A stretch of 64,000 nt of DNA, from assembly GCF_000243135.2 (NCBI RefSeq), contig NC_019903.1, forward strand, positions 844,001 through 908,000. The letters run 5' to 3'. The notes beneath the pieces were generated by a model. It saw nothing but the letters and a program-made list of their open reading frames with translations. It did not search any database and was not told where the DNA came from. Below are positions 18,296 to 26,260 of this stretch, piece by piece. Origin of the DNA: Desulfitobacterium dichloroeliminans LMG P-21439. GTDB taxonomy: Bacteria > Bacillota > Desulfitobacteriia > Desulfitobacteriales > Desulfitobacteriaceae. Every line of letters begins with the position of its first letter. Positions within the stretch are counted from its first letter, which is position 1. A program made the translations under genes and the position numbers.

Positions 18296-18568
18296 ATGAT
18301 GAAGAACATGAACTATTCGGTAGGACTGGAACATGATGATTATGCAAATGATCGTGACCTTGTCATTAAGGATGCTCTAGAGGCAGTAGCTGATACAGGA
18401 GTGGGCTATTATGTCAACGTTGTGACACCGGCCACCTTTGGCAATCCGGCCGATTACTTGACCGAACTACTGGACCAACGGTTTGGGGAGCGTATCAAGT
18501 ACCAATTCATCGATCAATGCGGCTGCGGTGGCTATGTACTGCGTGTCTGGAAGCTATCTGAGAAGTAG
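18296..18568 (+). CDS. CGCGG-motif small protein, possible radical-SAM-modified RiPP precursor
   Basis: A 90-residue acidic protein with a C-terminal QCGCGGYVLRV motif. This resembles the 'CGCGG family' of putative ribosomally made peptides modified by a radical SAM enzyme; I rely on memory of that family's motif and size. There is no radical SAM gene next to it in this window, so a maturase would have to act in trans. An alternative is a small metal- or cofactor-binding protein. It has a good ribosome site (AAGGATGGGA) and stands alone between leuA and a convergent HD-GYP gene. Confidence 0.65.
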   Translation: MMKNMNYSVGLEHDDYANDRDLVIKDALEAVADTGVGYYVNVVTPATFGNPADYLTELLDQRFGERIKYQFIDQCGCGGYVLRVWKLSEK

Positions 18569-18587
18569 GGGATTAACGACAAGAAGA

Positions 18588-18622
18588 CGACCTTATCTTA
18601 CTGCAAAAGTAGGATAAGGTCG
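18588..18622. terminator. Bidirectional terminator between CGCGG gene and HD-GYP gene
   Basis: A 13-bp stem with one G-T pair (18588-18600 with 18610-18622) and a 9-nt loop, placed between two convergent genes. Only a short T-run (CCTTTAT) follows on the plus strand. Confidence 0.65.
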
Positions 18623-18631
18623 CCTTTATAC

Positions 18632-19693
18632 TTACTCCAGAATGGAATCAATAAATAGGGTGCGTTCTTCCACCAGATTGTATTCCTTGGCCTGAGCACT
18701 AGAGAAGTCTTCATCAGCCAGCACAACCCTAACGATGGGGCGCATGGGGAGGCTTTTATTCTGATCCACAACGATGCCGATTTCGCCGGTGCTTAATTTA
18801 ACGGTACAACCGGTCGGGTAAGCGGCAATATGTTTAAGAAAGGTAATGATTAAATCCCTAGGGAAGAATTTATCGGAGCTACCCATCAAAATCTCGCAAG
18901 CTTCATACGGTGCGATATGGGTATGGCCGGGGCCGTCATTGACCAGGTTATCATAAAAGTTTGCGATGCCAACAATCTGGGCCCAGTGATGGACGGAATC
19001 GCCCTCTAATTTTCGGGGATAGCCGCTGCCATTAAAATACTCATGATGTTGAAAGGCGATATGGGCACTGAGCAAATTCAACTCGCGCTTGGTGCGCAGG
19101 ATATCAAAGCCATGGTTGGCGTGAGTTTTGTAGAGCTCTGCTTCTGCTGGGGTAAAGGGCGTCCGCTTCTTGAGGAGCTCCTTGGGTAGCTTTACCGTGC
19201 CAATATCATGGAATAAGGCGCCAATCGCTAGTCCTTGCAGGCTTTCGTGGTCTAGCTTGAGGGCTTTTCCGAGCACAGTTGAGAGAACGCAGACATTGAC
19301 AGAATGAGCAAAGACATGATTATCATAGGTTCGCATATCGGTTAAACCGATAAAGATATCTTTCTGGAAAAGGATATCCTGAATAATATTATCAATCGAT
19401 TTTTTGGCCGTAAAGCCATCAAAGTCCTTGCCGACTTTAACCGCTTGTACCGCGTTGTCTAGGGAGGACATGGCTTCGCGACGATGCTCTTCGGAAATGA
19501 CATCTTCGATCACGATATCTTTACTTACTTCATCGTCAATGTAGACAATGCTGATGCCAAGTTTATTTAAACGATTAATATATGAGGCAGAAAGTGCCAT
19601 TCCTTTTCCTAACAAAACTCGTCCATCATTGGTATATATGGTACGACCCAGAATATCTCCTTCTTGAAGTCGATGAGTACTTACCTGGCGCAA
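18632..19693 (-). CDS. HD-GYP domain cyclic-di-GMP phosphodiesterase
   Basis: A 353-residue signalling protein. The N-terminal 100 residues are a small domain common in this class. The HD-GYP domain carries the HD pair in ALFHDIGTVKLP, the HHE motif in AFQHHEYFNGSGYP (the GYP signature itself) and a downstream FYDNLV in place of the usual D-x-Y-D. The family hydrolyses c-di-GMP. The start is a TTG with AAAGGAAG upstream. It is preceded by a c-di-GMP-I riboswitch and terminator, so the enzyme is probably controlled by its own substrate. Confidence 0.92.
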   Translation of the reverse strand: MRQVSTHRLQEGDILGRTIYTNDGRVLLGKGMALSASYINRLNKLGISIVYIDDEVSKDIVIEDVISEEHRREAMSSLDNAVQAVKVGKDFDGFTAKKSIDNIIQDILFQKDIFIGLTDMRTYDNHVFAHSVNVCVLSTVLGKALKLDHESLQGLAIGALFHDIGTVKLPKELLKKRTPFTPAEAELYKTHANHGFDILRTKRELNLLSAHIAFQHHEYFNGSGYPRKLEGDSVHHWAQIVGIANFYDNLVNDGPGHTHIAPYEACEILMGSSDKFFPRDLIITFLKHIAAYPTGCTVKLSTGEIGIVVDQNKSLPMRPIVRVVLADEDFSSAQAKEYNLVEERTLFIDSILE

Positions 19694-19764
19694 TTTTATC
19701 TTCCTTTCAAAATCCTTTTCGAAGCAATTCTAAACCCGGATTAACCCGTGTGCAAAATGAAAAA

Positions 19765-19781
19765 TCGCCATAATTTGGCGA
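19765..19781 (-). terminator. Expression-platform terminator of the c-di-GMP riboswitch
   Basis: On the minus strand TCGCCA-5 nt-TGGCGA is followed at once by TTTTTCATTTT, between the riboswitch aptamer and the HD-GYP start. Confidence 0.75.
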
Positions 19782-19797
19782 CAATTTCAAAGTTTAA

Positions 19798-19886
19798 GTG
19801 TTCGGTAGCTTGGCAATCATCAGGTGTTTCCTGGAAGACCCATAGCTTTGCGTCCTTGGCTTTCACCAAGTTTGCTATTGTCGATC
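19798..19886 (-). promoter_or_regulatory. Cyclic-di-GMP-I (GEMM) riboswitch
   Basis: Read on the minus strand, the conserved blocks come in order: AGCAAACTTGGTGAAAGCC (with the GAAA tetraloop), GGACGCAAAGC at 19845-19855, ATGGGTC, then TGCCAAGCTACCGA. These are the hallmarks of the c-di-GMP-I aptamer, including the GAAA loop and its receptor side. The downstream terminator at 19765-19781 makes it a transcriptional switch controlling the HD-GYP phosphodiesterase. Confidence 0.9.
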
Positions 19887-20011
19887 TTTATGTTTTCAAT
19901 TTCCTGCTTGCGCATATGTATATCCATTATAATTGCTAAATTTCCTCTGGACAAGGAGCTATCATGAATTTACTCGAATTTAATGGTGCTTGGCGATAGT
20001 TTGGGCCATCT

Positions 20012-20039
20012 TTGAATCTGTATTTATTTATGTTAGAAT
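20012..20039 (+). promoter_or_regulatory. Possible fdhD promoter
   Basis: TTGAAT (20012-20017) and TAGAAT (20034-20039) with a 16-bp spacer, 43 nt before the chosen fdhD start. The rest of the 19887-20082 gap shows nothing clear. Confidence 0.4.
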
Positions 20040-20082
20040 TATCAGAACGTTATCTATCTTTGGGATCGGGAGGGGGCTTTTT

Positions 20083-20901
20083 ATGGATCAGGGGAATTCA
20101 AACAAAACTCAGGTTGTCAAGATAGTGGGAACAGATCAGTGTGAAGCGCATGTGCATATTGCAGTGGAAAAGGCCCTCACCATCTATATCAATGGAAAAG
20201 AGTTCGCGACCATGGTCTGCACCCCCAGCCAAGGAAAGGAATTGGCCGTGGGCTTTCTTTGTTCGGAAGGTATTATTAATCATCTCGATGAGATTAAGAA
20301 GATCACCTTTGATCAGCGGCAGGGTTTAGTTTGGGTGGAGACTAGTTCAGAACGTACTTTAAGTGAGGATCTCTTTCTGAAACGCTATATCACTTCCTGC
20401 TGTGGCAAGGGCAAAAGCACCTTTTACTTTGCCAACGATGCCCGACTTGCCCAGAAGGTTGAGAGTCAATTAAAGATCCCTGTTCAAAAAGTGAGCGAGT
20501 ATATTAATCTGTTGGAAGAGGGCTCAGAGCTTTTTCATCTTACCGGAGGAGTCCACGGCGGGGCCTTAGCATCCGAAGGGAAGTTAGATTATCAGGCTGT
20601 CGATATTGGACGGCATAATGTGCTTGATAAACTATATGGCCAAGCTTTTTTGGAGAAGGTTAATCTTTCTCAAAAAATCATTGTTTTTAGTGGTCGCATC
20701 TCCTCAGAAATTGTGATTAAGACAGCGAAGATGGGCTGCCCTATTCTGGTCGGGGTATCCGCACCTACGGACCTCGCTCTGCGATTGGCTGAAGAGTTGG
20801 GCATTACAGTCATCGGCTTTGCCCGCAAAAACTGTATGAATGTCTATACCCACCGGGAGCGGGTTCTCGTTGCCGAAGCAGAGACCACGTTTGAGGTGTA
20901 G
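20083..20901 (+). CDS. fdhD: Formate dehydrogenase accessory sulfurtransferase FdhD
   Basis: A 272-residue FdhD. The family passes sulfur to the molybdenum cofactor of formate dehydrogenases. Visible are the persulfide-bearing cysteine region TSCCGKGK, FHLTGGVHGGAL, the DIGRHNVLDK motif and FSGRISSEIV. The start at 20083 has a GGGAGGGGG site; an ATG 31 codons earlier adds an unrelated hydrophobic stretch. It fits an organism with Mo- or W-containing, often selenocysteine-containing, formate dehydrogenases, and with the molybdoenzyme at 61 kb. Confidence 0.93.
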   Translation: MDQGNSNKTQVVKIVGTDQCEAHVHIAVEKALTIYINGKEFATMVCTPSQGKELAVGFLCSEGIINHLDEIKKITFDQRQGLVWVETSSERTLSEDLFLKRYITSCCGKGKSTFYFANDARLAQKVESQLKIPVQKVSEYINLLEEGSELFHLTGGVHGGALASEGKLDYQAVDIGRHNVLDKLYGQAFLEKVNLSQKIIVFSGRISSEIVIKTAKMGCPILVGVSAPTDLALRLAEELGITVIGFARKNCMNVYTHRERVLVAEAETTFEV

Positions 20902-20907
20902 GTAGAG

Positions 20908-21453
20908 TTAAAAATGGAATTTTTCTGGTGGAGTCGTCACGACAATGAGTTTACGCGGGAGCTTAACGTCTTTGGCATCCCAATGGAGAATCGAGGCATC
21001 GAAATATAAAGCGTCCCCTGCTTTAAGGGTGTAGTCCTCTTTTCCCACATTGATGGGACTTTCTCCTTCTAAAACATAGAGCAATTCGACTCCCTCATGT
21101 GAGTAAATTTTTTTATCCAGATCGGACATATCCACACAATAGGCTCCTATCTGGTCCGTAGGCGATGGATTGATGAGTAGGCGCCAATTTTTATTTTCAG
21201 AATGCAGATATTCTTGCTCATGCATTTTCAGATGACTATAGACCACTTCGGAGTTTGGATCGAGAAAGAAGGACTCGACAGGAACATTCAAGATTAGAGC
21301 GATTTTTTTAAGAGTAGTCAAGGAAGGGCTAACGATATCCCTCTCAATGAGGCTGATATAGCCATTGCTTAACTCCAATTGCTGTGCTAATTGAGTAGTT
21401 GTGAGATTGAGCCTTTTGCGAATGGCACGAATGGATTCACCGACTTCAATCAA
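20908..21453 (-). CDS. XRE-family regulator with C-terminal cupin
   Basis: A 181-residue regulator: an N-terminal XRE helix-turn-helix (SIRAIRKRLNLTTTQLAQQL, then SNGYISLIERD) and a C-terminal cupin (about 110-178) with HEGVELLYVLEGE and LHWD. This architecture binds a small ligand in the cupin to control DNA binding. A TTG start at 21453 has GGGAGG 9 nt upstream. It sits directly downstream of a paralogue with the same layout on the same strand; the pair probably arose by tandem duplication and may form an operon. Confidence 0.85.
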   Translation of the reverse strand: MIEVGESIRAIRKRLNLTTTQLAQQLELSNGYISLIERDIVSPSLTTLKKIALILNVPVESFFLDPNSEVVYSHLKMHEQEYLHSENKNWRLLINPSPTDQIGAYCVDMSDLDKKIYSHEGVELLYVLEGESPINVGKEDYTLKAGDALYFDASILHWDAKDVKLPRKLIVVTTPPEKFHF

Positions 21454-21494
21454 GAATAATCGCCTCCCTAGTTTAGATATGTAGGGTGTAGGGC

Positions 21495-22034
21495 TTAAAA
21501 AACTTCAGGTGGGGTCGTTGCCACAAAGAATTTAAGAGTCCCTTCAGATTTTTCGCTAATCCAATGGGGAATCAGGCCATTAAAATAAAGGGTATCACCT
21601 TTACTAAGGAAAAATTCCCTCTGTGCTACATGAAAGCGCATGTCACCCTCGAGGACTAAGATGAATTTATCCCCTTGGTGAACAGTAATACCCTCGGCAA
21701 GCTCGGTGATCTCAGCAATATAGGCACCGAGATGATTATTCTGACCGCTATTGTTGATAAGGAAGCGCAGGGTTATGCCCGCATTTAATAAAATGGTCCG
21801 TTGGGCTTCTTCGGGTATATACTCTGAGGTGAATTTGGGGTTTACAAAAAAGCTCGAGATGGGAAGTCCTAAAGCATGGGCGACCTTCTCTAAAGTAACC
21901 AAGGAAGGACTGGCTAGATTGCGTTCGATTTGGCTTAAATGACTAATGGTTAATTCAGTTTTCTCCGCAATATCTCTCAAGCTGAGCTTTTGGTTTTTGC
22001 GGATCATGCGGATTGCCGAGCCTATATCCGCCAA
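21495..22034 (-). CDS. XRE-family regulator with C-terminal cupin, paralogue
   Basis: A 179-residue paralogue of the gene at 20908-21453. HTH: AIRMIRKNQKLSLRDIAEKT then SHLSQIERN; cupin with VHQGDKFILVLEGD and PHW near the end. I place the start at the TTG at 22034, which has AGGAGG 6 nt upstream; the frame stays open to 22247 but would then overlap the divergent sfsA gene. 41 nt separate it from the downstream paralogue. Confidence 0.85.
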   Translation of the reverse strand: MADIGSAIRMIRKNQKLSLRDIAEKTELTISHLSQIERNLASPSLVTLEKVAHALGLPISSFFVNPKFTSEYIPEEAQRTILLNAGITLRFLINNSGQNNHLGAYIAEITELAEGITVHQGDKFILVLEGDMRFHVAQREFFLSKGDTLYFNGLIPHWISEKSEGTLKFFVATTPPEVF

Positions 22035-22151
22035 AATGATTCCTCCTATCCTTTGTAAATGAGTTAGCGTCATTATACCTGATTTCTCCAAAATATAGTA
22101 GTATAAGGTTGAATGTTGTCGAAAAAGATTTGAAAACGGACTAGGAGAACT

Positions 22152-22832
22152 ATGCATTATAAAAATATCAGAGCAGGGAAATTTATATCTCGCCCGAATC
22201 GCTTCATCGCGAGGGTAGAAATTAACGGCAAAGAAGAAGTCTGCCATGTTAAGAATACGGGACGCTGTAAAGAATTATTGCTTCCCGGAGTCGAAGTCTA
22301 TGTACAGGAAGCTGACTATGAGCATCGGAAAACCAAGTTTGATCTTATCGGGGTCCGCAAGGGGAACAGGCTAATCAATATGGACAGCCAAGTACCAAAT
22401 AAAGTTTTTCGGGAATGGTTAGAGGGGCGGGAATACTTCCAAGATCTCCGGCTTATCAAGCCTGAAAGCAAGTTCCAAACCTCCCGCTTTGATTTTTATC
22501 TGGAAGCAGCCCAAAGGAAGATCTTTGTCGAAGTGAAAGGGGTTACCTTAGAGGAAGAGGGAGTGGTTCTCTTTCCTGATGCTCCCACGGAACGGGGCGT
22601 TAAGCACATTCTTGAGTTATGTCAGGCTATCGATGCTGGGTATGATGCTTATATTGTGTTTATTATTCAGATGAAAGATGTCAAGTTCTTCACCCCAAAT
22701 GCGAAGACCCATCAGGCCTTTGCCGAAGCCTTAATTCAGGCTAAGAACCATGGGGTTAAGATTCTGGCTCTGGACTGCGAGGTCACGGAAGATTCTATCG
22801 AGGCCAGAGATTTTGTTGAGGTAAGGCTGTAG
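22152..22832 (+). CDS. sfsA: SfsA family protein
   Basis: A 226-residue protein of the sugar fermentation stimulation family: N-terminal OB-like part (RFIARVEINGKEEVCHVKN, TGRCKELLLPG) and a nuclease-like C-terminal part with RFDFYLE...VEVKGVTLE and FPDAPTERG. The acidic and lysine residues (D, E-V-K) are those of restriction-endonuclease-like folds. Its exact role is unsettled in the literature; DNA binding has been reported for the E. coli member. Divergent from the XRE pair; terminator follows at 22900. Confidence 0.93.
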   Translation: MHYKNIRAGKFISRPNRFIARVEINGKEEVCHVKNTGRCKELLLPGVEVYVQEADYEHRKTKFDLIGVRKGNRLINMDSQVPNKVFREWLEGREYFQDLRLIKPESKFQTSRFDFYLEAAQRKIFVEVKGVTLEEEGVVLFPDAPTERGVKHILELCQAIDAGYDAYIVFIIQMKDVKFFTPNAKTHQAFAEALIQAKNHGVKILALDCEVTEDSIEARDFVEVRL

Positions 22833-22899
22833 GTTGCGTTGAATAGAATATACTAAAGAAGATGCAATGAAAATAGTATCAACGAAAGTAGTATCGACG

Positions 22900-22939
22900 A
22901 AAGTAGCCAGAGATATAAAAAATCAGCTGGCTACTTTTT
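22900..22939 (+). terminator. sfsA terminator
   Basis: An 11-bp perfect stem (22900-22910 with 22927-22937) with TTTTT at its 3' end. Just before it is a 15-bp imperfect direct repeat (AGTATCAACGAAAGT then AGTATCGACGAAAGT, 22876-22905). Confidence 0.8.
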
Positions 22940-22993
22940 ATGTGTATCCGTAAATGGTGTGTATCTACTGGCATGCGTATCGACTAGGAAAGC

Positions 22994-24145
22994 TCACTTC
23001 AAAAGACGGCTTACAATCTCAATGACTCGGTCTTGTTCCGCCTCGGTCATATTCGTCCCGGAAGGGAGACAGATTCCCTTGGCAAAGAGCTCATCGGAGA
23101 CACTTTTCCCGATTTCATGAGGATAATAAGGACAATCTTTAAAGACAGGCTGGAGATGGAGTGGTTTCCACACGGGGCGAGCTTCAATATTATGTTCTTC
23201 CAAGGCAATAAGTACATCATTGACCGTGACACCGGTTTTTTCAGGGTCGAGAGTTAGGGTGGTCAGCCAACGGTTGCTGCGACCGTAACTTGCTTCAGGC
23301 ATAAAGTCTAAGCCGTCCACCTTGTTAAGGGCGGCATAGTAACGGTCAAAGATGGCACGACGGGTATTGACGCGCTCATCGATGACTTTCATCTGACCGC
23401 GACCAATACCGGCTAAGACGTTGCTCAAGCGATAGTTGTAGCCGATCTCGCTATGTTGATAGTGCCGCGCTTTGTCTCGAGCTTGTGTTGCCCAGAACCG
23501 TACTTTATCTAAAGCCTTCAGATTATCGGAAACGAGCATCCCTCCACCGGAGGTGGTGATGATTTTGTTACCGTTAAAGGAAAAGACTCCGAATTTGCCA
23601 AAGGAACCGCAGGGTTTACCCTGATAGGTGGCTCCGAGGGCCTCAGCGGCATCTTCAATTACCGGAACCTGGTAGTGTTCGAGCAACTCAAGCAGAGGCT
23701 CCATAGAGGCGCTTTGTCCATAGAGATCGACGATAATCGCCGCTTTGGGTAGCTTTCCTGTTTTTTTGAGTTCTTCTAAGGCTCGGGCTAAGGCCTGTGG
23801 GGACATGTTCCAGTTGCTTGGGTCAGCATCGATAAAAACGGGTACTCCCCCTTCATAAATGATGGGGTTAGCACTGGCGGAAAAGGTTAGGGATGAACAG
23901 ATGACAGAATCGCCTCGGTTTACGCCTAAGTATTTAAGTGCTAAATGAAGAGCTGCTGTCCCCGAACTCAAGGCAACAGCCCCTTGGACACCGACATAGT
24001 CAGCAACCTGGCGCTCAAAGGCTTCCACATTCGGGCCTAAAGGGGCAATCCAGTTCGTCGCAAAGGCTTCCCTGATATAGTCTTGCTCATCACCGCTCAT
24101 ATGAGGGGATGAAAGGTAAATTCGTTGTTCTGCTTCTGTGTCCAT
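22994..24145 (-). CDS. DegT/DnrJ/EryC1-family sugar aminotransferase
   Basis: A 383-residue PLP aminotransferase that adds an amino group to a nucleotide-linked keto sugar. The PLP lysine is in FSFNGNKIITTSGGGML, preceded by EDAAEALGATY; GVQGAVALSSGTAALHLAL is the cofactor phosphate site. It resembles PglE/EpsN-type enzymes of surface polysaccharide and protein glycosylation. It is the last gene of a minus-strand operon with a glycosyl-1-phosphate transferase, a glycosyltransferase and a polymerase/ligase. No matching dehydratase or acetyltransferase is present here. Confidence 0.88.
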   Translation of the reverse strand: MDTEAEQRIYLSSPHMSGDEQDYIREAFATNWIAPLGPNVEAFERQVADYVGVQGAVALSSGTAALHLALKYLGVNRGDSVICSSLTFSASANPIIYEGGVPVFIDADPSNWNMSPQALARALEELKKTGKLPKAAIIVDLYGQSASMEPLLELLEHYQVPVIEDAAEALGATYQGKPCGSFGKFGVFSFNGNKIITTSGGGMLVSDNLKALDKVRFWATQARDKARHYQHSEIGYNYRLSNVLAGIGRGQMKVIDERVNTRRAIFDRYYAALNKVDGLDFMPEASYGRSNRWLTTLTLDPEKTGVTVNDVLIALEEHNIEARPVWKPLHLQPVFKDCPYYPHEIGKSVSDELFAKGICLPSGTNMTEAEQDRVIEIVSRLLK

Positions 24146-24226
24146 AGATATCTCCTCCTAACGCATTAATTCAGTAATCTGCCTGTATAATTCAACTATT
24201 TAAGTGTGTTGTATTTAGTGTTGTGT

Positions 24227-25192
24227 TTAGCGCTTTTCATAACGACTTACAGCGAGAAGGTGGTAGCGAGCCACGAAGGTGATCATGGTGGCGATGACCA
24301 CGATAAGTGAGATGGCCGCTAAAGCAAGGGATTGACGCGTATAGGTTAGAAACCCTAACAAGCCTCCGCAAGCCGTCACTCCATAGACGGTGAAAACGGT
24401 GGACAGATAACCCATTCCCATTTGATCCATCAGCAAATTATAGCTGTGGCTACGATCGGGAGCAAAGATGGGTCGGTGGTTGACTTTGCGGCGGATAATG
24501 CTTAAGGCGATATCGAATAAAGGATAGGAGAGGATGAGTAAGGTCACTGCCCCACCAACCCAGGGTGACTCTGCACTTCGCTGGACTAGGATGCCCATCA
24601 CCGCCAAGAGATAGCCGAGGAGCATACTGCCCGTATCTCCCATAAATATTTTGGCGGGTCGAAAGTTATAGATAAGAAAGCCAAGGATTGAACCCAGGAG
24701 CGGAAGTGCGATGGTTTCTAAGCTAGGCACCCCGAGAGCGAAGAAAATGAGCGTTGCTATTCCAGCGACCCCGCCGGCTAGGCCATCCATGCCATCGATG
24801 AGATTGAAGGCGTTCATCAGCCCGACGATCCAAATCACGGTGATTGCCGTGTCCAGCAGGTTGCCAAAGAGTACGAATTGATAGCCACCGGCTGTAGTCA
24901 GCAAAGCGAGGGCGAATTGAGCAATGAGTTTAGCATTGGGACTTAGATTTTTCAGGTCATCCAGTAAGCCTAAGGTGGTGGCTCCCACCATCAACAGGGC
25001 CAAAGCCAATAAGGCCGTCCCTTGGCCACTAATGAAAAGCCCTCCAAGTAAGCCGAGGAGAATGGCTATCCCTCCGGCTTTAGGAGTTTCACGGGTATGA
25101 ATGCTACGGTAATTAGGCTTATCAATAATTCGGTAACGGATCACCAAAGGGATAAGTATCACCGTTAGAGCTAGGCTGAGGCTAAAACTCAT
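24227..25192 (-). CDS. MraY/WecA-like undecaprenyl-phosphate sugar-1-phosphate transferase
   Basis: A 321-residue polytopic membrane enzyme of the WecA/TagO class, which starts lipid-linked glycan synthesis by moving a HexNAc-1-phosphate onto undecaprenyl phosphate. Typical motifs: ETPKAGGIAIL, the catalytic-site aspartates in LLDDLKNL and NAFNLIDGMDGLAGG, FMGDTGSM, and the late HSYNLL loop. It overlaps the upstream glycosyltransferase gene by 4 nt. Confidence 0.9.
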   Translation of the reverse strand: MSFSLSLALTVILIPLVIRYRIIDKPNYRSIHTRETPKAGGIAILLGLLGGLFISGQGTALLALALLMVGATTLGLLDDLKNLSPNAKLIAQFALALLTTAGGYQFVLFGNLLDTAITVIWIVGLMNAFNLIDGMDGLAGGVAGIATLIFFALGVPSLETIALPLLGSILGFLIYNFRPAKIFMGDTGSMLLGYLLAVMGILVQRSAESPWVGGAVTLLILSYPLFDIALSIIRRKVNHRPIFAPDRSHSYNLLMDQMGMGYLSTVFTVYGVTACGGLLGFLTYTRQSLALAAISLIVVIATMITFVARYHLLAVSRYEKR

Positions 25193-26181
25193 GGTTTGTC
25201 AACTCCAGTAAAGATTTGTTTAACTAAGGATATCAATGATCCTAAACCATAAGATATATGTAAGCTGGGGAAAAGGAAGACAAGTTGGAAAAATTCCGGC
25301 AAACTCCCGGCTAGGCGTGCGCTGACCAGAAGGTCCAAGAGGAGATAAGGGCCCGCGACGAGGGCTAGCCACCAGGGACTAGTAAAGATGGCTAAGAGTG
25401 TCGCTCCCAGAAGTGCCAGCACAAAGACTAAGGGCACAAAATGGCGCCAGGAAAGGGATTGCGCGCATAATCTGGCGGTGATGATATTCCAATACCCATT
25501 GCCATAGCCCTGCTGCACAAAGCGCGTAAAGTTTTCCCGCGGCGCATAATAGGATTCAATGGCTGGGTCAAAATACAGAGTATGGCCTAACTTACGGAGG
25601 CGATAGTTCAGTTCGATATCCTGATTGCGAATCAGACGCTCATCAAAAAGACCGGTCTCTTTTAAGACATCCATCCGGTAAGCGCCATAGGCGACTGTAT
25701 CCACATAATCCGGGGTATCGGAATAGCGAAATTTGGAATTGCCGACCCCAAAGGGATGCCCCAAAACCTTACCGGCAAGCTTGGCGAATTCCCCTGAGGA
25801 GCGATTGATGAGGCGGCCACCCACGGCGGCCGCGTTCGTCGTCTTCAGGGCTTGGACGCTGTTCTTAATAAAGTCCGGATGAGCCGTAGCGTGGGCACTG
25901 AAGACCACCCCGATTTCTCCTTGGGCCGACTGCAGGCCGATATTCATCCCGGTAGGGGTAAACCCTGTCGGATTATCTAAGAGTTTAACCGGATAGAGCT
26001 TGCCCAGTTCTTCCACAATCTCTCGGGAACCATCTGTGGATTGACCGTCGACGATGATGATTTCCAGTTGCTCGAGGGGGTAAGTTTGCTGGACAAAGGT
26101 TTGAATACAACGATCGATATAAGCTTTCTCATTGCGCATCGGAATCACGATGGATACGAGCGGCTGAGCGTCACTAATCAA
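25189..26181 (-). CDS. Family 2 glycosyltransferase
   Basis: A 330-residue membrane-associated GT-A glycosyltransferase. SIVIPMRNEKAYIDRCI begins the nucleotide-sugar fold, with VDGQSTDGS and an R-N-Q-D-I-E-L acceptor motif (catalytic ED-like) later; three hydrophobic segments follow from about residue 225. TTG at 26181 is preferred because GGGGG lies about 8 nt upstream; a TTG 6 codons earlier is possible. It overlaps the next gene by 4 nt, an operon sign. Confidence 0.87.
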   Translation of the reverse strand: MISDAQPLVSIVIPMRNEKAYIDRCIQTFVQQTYPLEQLEIIIVDGQSTDGSREIVEELGKLYPVKLLDNPTGFTPTGMNIGLQSAQGEIGVVFSAHATAHPDFIKNSVQALKTTNAAAVGGRLINRSSGEFAKLAGKVLGHPFGVGNSKFRYSDTPDYVDTVAYGAYRMDVLKETGLFDERLIRNQDIELNYRLRKLGHTLYFDPAIESYYAPRENFTRFVQQGYGNGYWNIITARLCAQSLSWRHFVPLVFVLALLGATLLAIFTSPWWLALVAGPYLLLDLLVSARLAGSLPEFFQLVFLFPSLHISYGLGSLISLVKQIFTGVDKP

Positions 26182-26260
26182 GAGGCATCCCCCGTTCAAA
26201 ATCAGGCCTACTGTTATTCTGCCATGGTTTTCACCGTTTTACTACTGGCCATTACCTAGT

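Noticed and set aside
19990..20082. N-terminal extension of FdhD
   Set aside because: The extra 31 residues are not family-like and the strong ribosome site sits before 20083.
22035..22247. Longer N-terminus for the second XRE-cupin gene
   Set aside because: It would overlap the divergent sfsA start, and TTG 22034 has an ideal AGGAGG site directly before the helix-turn-helix.
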